DNA of 64,000 nt from Cellulomonas sp. JZ18 (GTDB taxonomy: Bacteria; Actinomycetota; Actinomycetes; Actinomycetales; Cellulomonadaceae): the NCBI RefSeq assembly GCF_009720485.1, contig NZ_CP045245.1, positions 2,108,001 to 2,172,000 of the forward strand, in the 5' to 3' direction. The translations under genes were made by a program, and so were the position numbers. Of this stretch, positions 43,901 through 52,524 are shown piece after piece; positions within the stretch are counted from its first letter, which is position 1, and each line of letters opens with the position of its first letter. The notes under the pieces are model-generated. The model had not been told where the DNA came from and did not search any database. It saw only the letters and a list, made by a program, of their open reading frames with translations.

Positions 43901-46900
43901 TCAGTACACGTCGCGCGCGTACCGGCGCTGCTCGGTCAGCCGCTTCACGTAGGCGGCCGCGTCCTGCTCGCCCATCCCGCCGTGGCGTGCGACGACCTCG
44001 CGCAGCGCCCGGTCGACGTCCGCCGCCATGCGCGAGGCGTCCCCGCACACGTACAGGTGCGCGCCGCGCTCGAGCCACGCCCACAGCCGCGCGCCCTGCT
44101 CGCGCATCCGGTCCTGCACGTAGACCTTGGTGCGCTGGTCGCGGGAGAACGCGGTGTCGAGGCGCGTGAGGACCGCCTCGGCGCGCAGCGCGTCGAGCTC
44201 CTCGCGGTACCAGAAGTCCGTCGCCGCGTGCTGCTCGCCGAACAGCAGCCAGCTCTCGCCACGGTCGCCGCGGGCGCGGCGCTCCTCGAGGAAGCCGACG
44301 AACGGGGCGACCCCGGTGCCCGGCCCCACCATGACGACCGGGACGGAGCCGTCCTCGGGCAGGTGGAAGTGGGTGGAGGGCTGCACGTGCACGGCCACCT
44401 CGGCGCCCTCGGGCGCGTCGGCCAGGTACGCCGAGCAGACGCCCGTGCGGGCGGCGCCCGTCGGGCCGGCGTAGCGCACGACCGACACCGTCAGGCGCAC
44501 GCGCGCCGGGTCGACGAGCGGGCTGGACGAGATCGAGTACTGCCGCGGCTGCAGGCGCCGCAGCACGTCCGTCCACTCCTGCGCCGTGGCGCGCACGCCG
44601 AGCTCGGCGACGACGTCGACGGCCTGCCGGCCCCACGACCACTTGGCGAGCTCGTCGCGGTTGTCCGGGCGCAGGAGGCGGCGCAGCCGCTCGTCGCCCG
44701 TGCGCTCGGCGAGGAACCGCAGGAGCGCCGTGGACGGACGGGTGACGTCGAGCTCGTGCCGCAGCGCGTCCGCGAAGCCCTGGGTGCCGGCCCCCGCGAC
44801 GGTGACCCGCGCGTCCGCGTCCGCGCCCGTGACGTCGAGCCACTCCGCCACGAGCGCGGCGGCGTTGACCGGCCGGACCGCGAGCGCGTCGCCGGCGCGG
44901 TACGGCACGGGCAGCGGGCTCGCGGTCGTGTCGAGCACGAGCTCGCGGACCTCCTTGGCGGACCCGGGGGCGCCGAGCCTGCGGTTGACGACGAGGCGGG
45001 CGGTGCCGGGGTGGCTGCGGGTCGCACGGGCGGGCGGCCCGGGAGAGGCGGGTGCGGCGTGGGCGGCAACCGGGCGCGGCTCGGTGCGCGCGGGGCCGCC
45101 GGCCCCCGGTGCGCGCCCCGACGTCCCCGTCCCCGTCGCCGTCCCCGTCGCGCTCGCGTCGCCGTCGTCCCGCCCGTCCTCGCCGGCGCCGGTCGAAGCG
45201 GACGGCGCCGCACCGCCCGCGAGCGCGGCCGCGAGGTCGTCGACCCAGCGCGCGACGGCGTCGTCGTCGCCGGGCTCGCGGTCGAGACGCGCGACGAGCC
45301 GCCGGGCACCGAGCTCCTCCAGACGCCGGTCGAGGCGGCGCCCGTGCCCGCAGAACTGGTCGTAGGCGGGGTCACCGAGGGCGAGGACGGCGTACCGGGC
45401 GCCGTCGAAGCGCGGCGCGGCCGGGTCGGCGAGCAGCTCCCACAGGGCGGTGCCGTTGTCGGGGGCGTCACCGTCGCCGAAGGTGCTGGTGACGAGGACG
45501 ACGTCGGCGCGCCGCGGGAGGGTGTCGAGGGCGTCGTCCATGGCCACGACCCGCGGGGGCGTCCGGTCGCGGCGGCGAGGCGCGCGGCGACGTCCGCGGC
45601 GACCTGCTCCGCGGTGCCGGTCTGCGACGCCCACAGCACGACGAGCTCGCGGACGGGCGTGGTGAGGGCGGGTGCGCGTCCGCCGCCGGGGGCGCGCGAG
45701 AACATGCCGGCCAGGACGCCGTCGACCCACAGGGCCGCGGCACCGTCGAGCGGTGCGGTCGGCGGGAGCACCGGCGTCCCGGGGGTGCCGCCGCCGAGGC
45801 CCGCGAGGAAGCCGGCGAGGTAGCGCTGCTCGTCGGGGCCCAGCGCCGGGGGCGCGACGTCCTCGAGGCCGAGCGCGGCCGCGAGCGCGCGCATCGTCGC
45901 GGGGCCGTCGAGGGGGGTGCCCGCGCCACCGGCCGGGGCCCGGACGCCGTCCGCCGGGCCCGCGCCCACCGGGTCCGCGCCCGTCGGCTCCGCGACCGCC
46001 GTGTCCGCGCGCGCGCCGTCACCGGCCACCTCCGCCCCGGCGACGGGGGTCAGCGTGACGGCGCACGCCTTGAGCTCCGGCTGGAACGACAGGGGGTCGA
46101 CGGCGTCGTTGGTCACGGCGTTCACGGCGAGGTACTCACCGAACAGGTCGTTCCAGTGGAACGGGGCGAACAGCGTGCCCGGGCGCACGCGGTCGGTGAC
46201 GACGACCGGCAGGACGGCGCGCCCGCGGCGTGAGGCCACCTCCGCGGTGCTCCCGGTCGTGACGCCGTGCCGCGCCGCGTCGTCGGGGTGGACCTCGACG
46301 AACGGGCCCGGGTTCAGACGGTTGAGCGCCGGCACCTTCCCGGTCTTGGTCAGCGTGTGCCACTGGTGCTGCACGCGTCCCGAGGTGAGCACGAGGGGGT
46401 AGTCGTCGTCGGGCGTCTCGGCGGGCTCCATGTGCGGGCGGGCGTGGAAGACGGCCCGGCCGCTCGGCGTCGGGAACACCAGGTGGGGACGGCTGCCGTC
46501 GGGGCGCACGTGCACCGGCTGGTGCACGCCGTCGTTGCGGTAGCGGACCGGGTTGCGCGCAGGCCCGTCCGGCGCGGCGGGCCACTGCACCGGCCCGGTG
46601 CGCAGGCGCGCGTACGTGACGCCGCGCAGGTCGTACCCCGTACGCGGGTTCGTGCTGCCGCGGATCTCCTCGAAGACCTCCTCGGCGCACGTGTACGCGA
46701 ACCCGTCGAACCCCATCGCGGTGGCGACGCGGGCGATGAGCTGCCAGTCGGGCAGGGCGTCCCCGGGCGGGTCCAGGGCGTGACGCGCGAGCGTCATGGT
46801 CCGCTCGCTGTTGACCATCACCCCGTCGGCCTCGGACCAGAGCGCGGCGGGGAGCACGACGTCGGCGTAGGCGTTCGTCTCGGTGTCGGCGAACACGTCC

Positions 46901-48234
46901 TGGGTCACGACGAGCTCGGCGCGCTCGAGCCCCTCGATGACGGTGCGGCGGTTCGCCACCGACGCGACCGGGTTGGTGCAGATCACCCAGCAGGCCCGGA
47001 TCTCGCCGTCGGCCATGCGGCGGAACATGTCGACGGTGCCGGTGCCGACGCCGTCGGCGCGGATCGTGCCCGGCGGCACGCCCCACAGCTCCTCGACGAA
47101 CGCGCGGTCGTCGGCGTCGAGCACGGACCGCTGCCCCGGCAGGCCCGGGCCCATGTACCCCATCTCGCGCCCGCCCATGGCGTTGGGCTGCCCCGTCAGG
47201 GAGAACGGCCCGCTGCCCCGCCGGCAGATCGCGCCCGTCGCCAGGTGCAGGTTGACCAGAGCGTTCGTGCTCCACGTGCCGTGGGTGGACTGGTTGAGCC
47301 CCATGGTCCAGCACGACACCCAGTTCCCGGCACCGGCGATGAGCGCGGCCGCGGCGCGCAGGTCGTCGGCGGGCACGCCCGTGAGGGCCTCGACGACGTC
47401 CGGCGGGTAGTCCGCGAGGAACGCCGGCATCTGCTCCCAGCCCTCGGTGTGCTCCGCGACGAACTCCTCGTCGACGGCGTCCGACTCCACCAGCAGGTGC
47501 AGCAGGCCGTTGAGGAGGGCGAGGTCGGAGCCCGGACGCACCTGCAGGAACAGGTCGGCCTTCTCGGCGGTGGCGGTGCGGCGCGGGTCGACGACGATGA
47601 GCTTCGCGCCCGCCTTGACGCGGTCGAGCAGGCGCAGGAACAGGATGGGGTGGCAGTCGGCCATGTTCGCGCCGATGACAAGGAACACGTCGGCGTGGTC
47701 GAGGTCCTCGTAGGAGCCCGGCGGCCCGTCCGCTCCGAGCGAGAGCTTGTAGCCGGTGCCGGCGCTGGCCATGCACAGCCGGGAGTTCGACTCGATCTGG
47801 TTGGTGCGCAGGTACCCCTTGGCGAGCTTGTTCGCCAGGTACTGCGCCTCGATGCTCATCTGGCCCGACACGTACAGCGCGACGGCGTCCGGGCCGTGCG
47901 TGTCGAGGACCTCCCGCAGGCGCCGAGCGACGAGCGCGACCGCGTCGTCCAGGGACGCCTGGCCCGCCTCCCCGCCCCGCTCTGCGCGCACGAGCGCCGT
48001 CGACAGGCGCCCGCGGGCGGAGAACAGGTCCGCGCTCGTCGCGCCCTTGGTGCACAGCCGCCCACCGTTGGACGGGTGGCCGCGGTCGCCGGCGGCGCGC
48101 GTCACGCGCCGGGTGCCGGCGTCGTCCTCGGTCACGTCGAGGACGACGCCGCAGCCGACGCCGCAGTACGAGCACACGGTCGCGACCCGGGTCGCGGTCG
48201 TGCCCTCGGACTGCGCGGTGGTGGTGGCCGTCAC
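43901..48234 (-). pseudogene. Assimilatory nitrate reductase fused to diflavin reductase, frame-disrupted as read
   Basis: About 1444 residues if repaired. The N-terminal 700 residues are a molybdopterin nitrate reductase of the NarB/NasC type with a [4Fe-4S] site (CSYCGVGCGV, GGRLCTKG) and Moco-binding region (CTNPVASVANRR). A disordered linker leads to a flavodoxin domain ([15 protein letters not shown]) and a CysJ-like FAD/NADPH reductase ([43 protein letters not shown]). The one protein can pass electrons from NAD(P)H to nitrate. The frame breaks at the GGGGG run 45555-45559 between the two halves. GTG 48234 follows GGGGAGGG, 25 bases after narK. This fusion is known in actinobacteria. 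Confidence 0.88.
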
Positions 48235-48259
48235 GCCGGTGCCCTCCCCTGCCCCGCCG

Positions 48260-49645
48260 TCAGATCGTCGCCGCGCCGAACGCGGACCCGCGACGCTGGT
48301 ACACCGCCCACGTGGTCAGCGCCATGACCGCGTACAGGCCGACGATCACCCACAGCGCGGCCTGGATCGACCCGGTCAGCGACGTCGAGACGGCGAACCC
48401 CCGGGGGATGAGGAACCCGCCGACCGCACCGACCGCGCCGGCGATGCCGATGCAGCCCGCGGCCGCCTTCGCCCGCCGGCCCCGGTCCGCGTCGTCGCTC
48501 GCGCCGAACCGGAACACCGCCGGGATCATGCGGTACACCGAGCCGTTGCCGGCACCCGTGGCGAGGAAGAGCAGCAGGAACGAGCCGAAGAACAGGCCGA
48601 ACGACTGCGCCCGCAGGGCGAGGATCGCCCCGACCGTGCCCAGCGCCATCACGCCGAACGCGACGACCGTGACCCGTGCGCCCCCGAAGCGGTCCGCGAG
48701 CGCGCCCCCGGCGGGCCGCGCGACGGAGCCGACGAGCGCACCGAGGAACGCGATGGTGAGCGTCACCTCGGGGAACTGGGCGTCGAGCAGCGTCGGGAAC
48801 GCACCGGAGAAGCCGATGAACGAGCCGAACGTGCCGATGTAGACGAACGAGATGATCCACGTGTGCGTCGCGCGGGCGGCCGCGCCGTACGCCCGCGGGT
48901 CGGCCTTGGCGTTGCTCAGGTTGTCCATGAACCGCCACGCGAGCACGGCCGCGAGCACGGCGAGCGGCAGGAACATCAGGCCGGCCCGCTCGAGCGAGAG
49001 CCCCGCGCCCGCGACGACGACCAGCGGCACGGCGAGCTGCACCGCGGCGGTGCCGATGTTGCCGCCCGCGGCGTTGAGGCCGAGCGCCTTGCCCTTCTCC
49101 CGCTCCGGGTAGAAGAACGAGATGTTGGCCATCGACGACGCGAAGTTGCCGCCGCCGACGCCGGCGAGCGCGGCCACGGCCAGCAGCGCGCCGAACGGCA
49201 GCTGCGGGTTCTGCACGGCCCAGACGAGCGCACCCGTCGGCAGGAGCAGCAGCAGCGCCGAGACCACCGTCCAGTTGCGGCCGCCGAACACGGGCACCGC
49301 GAACGTGTACGGGATGCGCAGCGTCGCCCCGACGAGGCTCGGCACGGCGATGAGCCAGAACATCTGGTCGACGGTGAGCACGAAGCCCGCGTCGGGCAGG
49401 CGGGGCACGACGATGCTCCACAGCGCCCACACGGCGAAGCCGAGGAACTCGGCGAACACCGACAGGCCGAGGTTGCGGCGGGCGACGGCACGGCCGACCG
49501 TGCGCCACTGCTGCGCGTCCTCGGGGTCCCAGCCGTCGATCCAGCGGCCGCGGCGGACGGTCAGACCGGCGGCCGCCGCTGCGGCGTCGGGGGCGGGCGC
49601 GACCGGCGGTGCGGGCGCTGCTGCGGGCGTGGTGGTCTGGGTCAC
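48260..49645 (-). CDS. narK: Nitrate/nitrite transporter, MFS NarK/NasA type
   Basis: A 461-residue major facilitator protein with 12 hydrophobic segments. Nitrate-signature regions are GGGNFASSMANISFFYPEREKGKALGLNAAGGNIG, with its two Gly/Asn-rich parts, and the second ATGAGNGSVYRMIPAVF. The conserved Arg of helix 2 falls in VGATLRIPYTFAVP. It brings nitrate in for the reductase encoded next. GTG 49645 is preferred over the ATG at 49684 for the GGAGG five bases before it and because a low-complexity N-terminus would otherwise be added. It is first in a two-gene operon under a GlnR-type promoter. Confidence 0.92.
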   Translation of the reverse strand: MTQTTTPAAAPAPPVAPAPDAAAAAAGLTVRRGRWIDGWDPEDAQQWRTVGRAVARRNLGLSVFAEFLGFAVWALWSIVVPRLPDAGFVLTVDQMFWLIAVPSLVGATLRIPYTFAVPVFGGRNWTVVSALLLLLPTGALVWAVQNPQLPFGALLAVAALAGVGGGNFASSMANISFFYPEREKGKALGLNAAGGNIGTAAVQLAVPLVVVAGAGLSLERAGLMFLPLAVLAAVLAWRFMDNLSNAKADPRAYGAAARATHTWIISFVYIGTFGSFIGFSGAFPTLLDAQFPEVTLTIAFLGALVGSVARPAGGALADRFGGARVTVVAFGVMALGTVGAILALRAQSFGLFFGSFLLLFLATGAGNGSVYRMIPAVFRFGASDDADRGRRAKAAAGCIGIAGAVGAVGGFLIPRGFAVSTSLTGSIQAALWVIVGLYAVMALTTWAVYQRRGSAFGAATI

Positions 49646-49780
49646 GGGAGCCTCCGGGCGTCGGGTGCGCGCGGTGCGCGGCACGGGTGGGGCGTCCGGG
49701 CGCCGGGCGGTGCCCGGAGCCTCGCGGTGGTGCGGGGGCTGCAGGTCGTCGGCGGCCGAGAGGTGCGGCCGCGTGCCCCG

Positions 49781-49867
49781 ACGCTAGGGACGTCGTGTTT
49801 CGCCCGACCGCGGGCTGGCGTAACCCGCCGCGAACGTCTTCCGCACACGCCCGGGCCGGCAGGTGTG
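49781..49867 (-). promoter_or_regulatory. narK promoter with GlnR-like box and CACAC-N14-GTGTG repeat
   Basis: ACGCTA (the -10 TAGCGT of narK, 49781-49786), CGTGTTTCG (49794-49802), GTAAC-N6-CGAAC (49820-49835) and CACAC-N14-GTGTG (49844-49867). All internal distances equal those of the nirB promoter: 33 bases from -10 to the GlnR box and 8 from box to repeat. The remainder of the 284-base gap is spacer and a leader. Confidence 0.7.
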
Positions 49868-49917
49868 AGGACGTGCCGACCCGCGGCGTCCCGACGGGCG
49901 GTTCCCGCGGCGGCTGC

Positions 49918-49923
49918 CAGGAT
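49918..49923 (+). promoter_or_regulatory. Putative -10 of a leaderless transcript, CAGGAT
   Basis: CAGGAT ends six bases before the ATG of the cupin gene at 49930. Confidence 0.3.
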
Positions 49924-49929
49924 GGGCGC

Positions 49930-50271
49930 ATGCCGGACCTGAACGCCCTCGTGACCACCCACCTGGACCTGGCCCGCGCGGACGCGCACGGCCGCAGCGC
50001 CGAGCTCGTCGTGCACGACGGGGAGCTGCGCCAGACCGTCATCGCGCTCACCGCGGGCACCGAGCTCGGCGAGCACGCCTCGCCGCCGGCGGCGAGCCTG
50101 CAGGCCCTCGTCGGCCGCGTCCGCGTGCACGTCGGCGACGAGGTGCAGCAGGAGGTGGCCGCGGGCGAGCTGTGGACGCTCACGCACGAGCGGCACTCCG
50201 TGCTCGCGCTCGAGGACTCCGTCGTGCTGCTCACGACCGTGACGAGCGTCGACCGCACGCCGCACGGATGA
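49930..50271 (+). CDS. Cupin-domain protein
   Basis: A 113-residue single cupin. TELGEHASPPAASLQALVGRVRV and GELWTLTHERHSVLALED form the two beta-barrel motifs. The first motif keeps one His (GEHA) but not the full GX5HXH, so the metal site is reduced. These small cupins often sense or store a ligand. It overlaps the MoeB-like gene (ATGA) and starts the Moco region; whether it is linked to molybdate or nitrate use is inference. Confidence 0.78.
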   Translation: MPDLNALVTTHLDLARADAHGRSAELVVHDGELRQTVIALTAGTELGEHASPPAASLQALVGRVRVHVGDEVQQEVAAGELWTLTHERHSVLALEDSVVLLTTVTSVDRTPHG

Positions 50272-51437
50272 GCGACCCGCTCCCCCCGCTCGTCGCGCCC
50301 GGGCCGCCGCTGACGCCCGAGCAGGTCGCCCGGTACGCCCGGCACCTGGCGCTGGACCCGGTCGGGGAGGTCGGGCAGCGCCGGCTGCTGGCCGCGCGCG
50401 TCCTCGTGCTCGGCGCGGGCGGTCTCGGGTCGCCGGTCCTGCTGTACCTCGCGGCCGCGGGCGTCGGGACGCTCGGGGTCGTCGACGACGACGTCGTTGA
50501 GACGTCGAACCTGCAGCGGCAGGTGGTGCACGGCACGGCCGACGTTGGGCACCCCAAGGTCGACTCCGCGGCGCGGCGCGTCCGTGACCTGAACCCCGAC
50601 GTCACCGTCCGTACCCACCCGGTGCGGCTGACGGCGCAGAACGCCGAGGAGCTGCTCGGCGGCTACGACCTCGTCGTCGACGGCACGGACAACTTCGCGA
50701 CGCGCTACCTCGTGAACGACACGTGCGCGCGCCTGGGGCTGCCGTGGGTGTGGGGCTCGGTCCTGCGCGGGCACGCCCAGGTCAGCGTGTTCTGGGCGGG
50801 CGTGCCGGGCGGGGTCGACCTGCGCGACGTGTTCGGGGAGCCCCCCGCGCCGGGCACGGTGCCCTCGTGCGCGCAGGACGGCGTGCTCGGCGCGGTCTGC
50901 GCGGCCGCCGGCTCGGCGATGGCCGTTGAGGCGGTCAAGCTCGTCTGCGGCACGGGGCGGACCCTGCTCGGGCGGGTCGCCGTCCTCGACGCGTTCGACG
51001 CGACGTGGCGCGAGGTCCCGGTGCGGGCACGGCCCGGCCGGCCCGCACCGGCACCCGCCCGCGCGGCGGGTACCGTCGAGACCGTGACGACCCCCGACGC
51101 CCCCACCGACCTGACCCCGGCCGGGCTGCGCGACCTGCTGGCCGCGCGCGACGCCGGCACCGCCGACGTGGACGTGGTCGACGTGCGCGAACCCGGCGAG
51201 ACGGCGGCCGGGACGCTCCCGGGCGCCCGCCTGGTCCCGCTCGGCCGGTGGGCCGACGGCACCGCGGTGGCCGACCTGGACCCGGACCGCACGCTCGTGC
51301 TCGTCTGCCGCTCCGGCATGCGCTCGGCACGTGCGGCGGCGTACGCGCGGGCCGCCGGCGTCCGGGACGTGCGCAACCTCGACGGCGGGCTCGTCGCGTG
51401 GGCGCGCGAGGTGGACCCGGGGCTCGTCGTCCCCTGA
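50268..51437 (+). CDS. MoeB/MoeZ-like adenylyltransferase-rhodanese fusion
   Basis: A 389-residue fusion. Residues 15-270 are a ThiF/MoeB E1-like domain with the ATP loop VLGAGGLGSPVL, VDDDVVETSNLQRQ and the FATRYLVNDTC region; CxxC zinc pairs of E. coli MoeB are not evident, as in MoeZ. Residues 285-389 are a rhodanese domain with the active-site loop VCRSGMRSARA. It adenylylates the C-terminal Gly-Gly of a small sulfur carrier such as the MoaD at 54988, and the rhodanese delivers sulfur. ATG 50268 overlaps the cupin stop. Likely symbol moeZ. Confidence 0.88.
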   Translation: MSDPLPPLVAPGPPLTPEQVARYARHLALDPVGEVGQRRLLAARVLVLGAGGLGSPVLLYLAAAGVGTLGVVDDDVVETSNLQRQVVHGTADVGHPKVDSAARRVRDLNPDVTVRTHPVRLTAQNAEELLGGYDLVVDGTDNFATRYLVNDTCARLGLPWVWGSVLRGHAQVSVFWAGVPGGVDLRDVFGEPPAPGTVPSCAQDGVLGAVCAAAGSAMAVEAVKLVCGTGRTLLGRVAVLDAFDATWREVPVRARPGRPAPAPARAAGTVETVTTPDAPTDLTPAGLRDLLAARDAGTADVDVVDVREPGETAAGTLPGARLVPLGRWADGTAVADLDPDRTLVLVCRSGMRSARAAAYARAAGVRDVRNLDGGLVAWAREVDPGLVVP

Positions 51438-51442
51438 CGCCA

Positions 51443-51464
51443 CCCGCGGGCGCGCGCCCGCGGG
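51443..51464. terminator. 9-bp GC stem-loop
   Basis: 51443-51451 pairs with 51456-51464 around GCGC between the convergent MoeB-like and mogA genes. Confidence 0.55.
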
Positions 51465-51470
51465 CCGGTC

Positions 51471-52034
51471 TCAGCCGTGGTCGGCGCCGCGCAGCTGCCG
51501 GACGGCGTGCACGAGCACGGGCCCGAGCAGCGCGGCCGCGTCACGCGCGGCACCGGTGGAGCCGGCGACGTTGACGACGAGCGTGCGCCCGGCCACCCCG
51601 GCGAGCCCGCGGGACAGCATGGCCGCGGCGACCCCGCGCGCGGCACCGTCGGCACGCAGCGCCTCGGCGATCCCCGGCACCTCGCGCTCGAGCACGCGCC
51701 GGGTCGCCTCGGGCGTGCGGTCGCGTGGTCCCAGACCCGTGCCGCCGCTCGTCACCACGAGGGCCGCGCCCTCGCCGACGGCCGCACGCAGCGCCGCCTC
51801 GACCGGGTCGCCGTCGGGCACCACGACCGCGTCGTCGACGTCGAAGCCCAGCCCCCGCAGCGCGGCGACGAGGACCGGCCCCGACCGGTCCTCGTAGGTG
51901 CCCGCGGCCGCCCGGTCGGACGCCGTGACGACGACCGCGCGCCCGAGGGCGGCCTCGGCCGCGCGGCCGGCCACGGAGCCATACACGGAGTCAGTCACCG
52001 ACTCAGCCGCGGAGTCAGCCACGGAGTCAGTCAC
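51471..52034 (-). CDS. mogA: Molybdopterin adenylyltransferase (MogA/MoaB)
   Basis: A protein of about 187 residues. The MogA core has VVTASDRAAAGTYEDRSGP, VVTSGGTGLGPRDRTPEATR and the molybdopterin-binding PGIAEALR. It adenylylates molybdopterin before molybdenum insertion by MoeA. The first 25 residues are a repeating (T/A)(D/E)SV stretch that varies in register and is not part of the fold. The GTG at 52034 overlaps the moaC stop by eight bases; later in-frame GTGs inside the repeat are equally possible. Confidence 0.82.
   Translation of the reverse strand: MTDSVADSAAESVTDSVYGSVAGRAAEAALGRAVVVTASDRAAAGTYEDRSGPVLVAALRGLGFDVDDAVVVPDGDPVEAALRAAVGEGAALVVTSGGTGLGPRDRTPEATRRVLEREVPGIAEALRADGAARGVAAAMLSRGLAGVAGRTLVVNVAGSTGAARDAAALLGPVLVHAVRQLRGADHG
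51986..52034 (-). repeat. Degenerate tandem repeat at the mogA 5' end
   Basis: The block CGGAGTCAG(T/C)C recurs three times here, with a related GACTCAGCC between copies, encoding TDSV/AES-like units at the mogA N-terminus. Confidence 0.5.
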
Positions 52035-52524
52035 GGTGCCAGTCCCCGCTGCGCCCGCCCTCCTTGGCCTCGACCCGCACGTCCGTGATCGACGCGCCCT
52101 TGTCGACGGCCTTCACCATGTCGACGAGCGTGAGGCCCGCCGCCGCGACGCACGTCAGCGCCTCCATCTCCACACCCGTGCGGTCCGCGGTGCGCACGCG
52201 CGCCTCGATGCGCACGCCGTCGTCCTCCACCGTGAGGTCGACCTCGACCCCGTGGATCGCGATCGGGTGGCACAGGGGCACGAGGTCCGGGGTGCGCTTG
52301 GCCGCCTGGATGCCCGCGATGCGCGCCACGGCGAGCGCGTCGCCCTTGGGCACGCCCTCGCCGCGCAGCAGCGCCACGACCTCGGGCGTCGTCACCAGCC
52401 GCCCCGACGCGCGCGCCGTGCGCACCGTGACGGGCTTGTCGGCCACGTCCACCATGCGCGCCGCCCCGCGCTCGTCCACGTGCGTCAGGCGCGCGCCGGG
52501 CGCGCCGCTCCCCGGGTCGCTCAC
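52027..52524 (-). CDS. moaC: Cyclic pyranopterin monophosphate synthase
   Basis: A 165-residue MoaC, which with MoaA turns GTP into cyclic pyranopterin monophosphate. LTHVDERGAARMVDVADK opens the fold, LVPLCHPIAIHGVEVDL is the signature, and VDMVKAVDKGASITDVRVEAKEGG holds the catalytic Lys and Asp. Normal length. GTG 52524 overlaps the moeA stop (GTGA) and the gene ends inside mogA, making a moeA-moaC-mogA operon. Confidence 0.93.
   Translation of the reverse strand: MSDPGSGAPGARLTHVDERGAARMVDVADKPVTVRTARASGRLVTTPEVVALLRGEGVPKGDALAVARIAGIQAAKRTPDLVPLCHPIAIHGVEVDLTVEDDGVRIEARVRTADRTGVEMEALTCVAAAGLTLVDMVKAVDKGASITDVRVEAKEGGRSGDWHRD

Noticed and set aside
30080..45730. True decay of the nitrate assimilation locus
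   Set aside because: Frames outside the eight single-base sites are well conserved, there are no stops or large deletions, and gmhA and the 15-kb glycosyltransferase, unrelated to nitrate, show the same defect. Not fully excluded.
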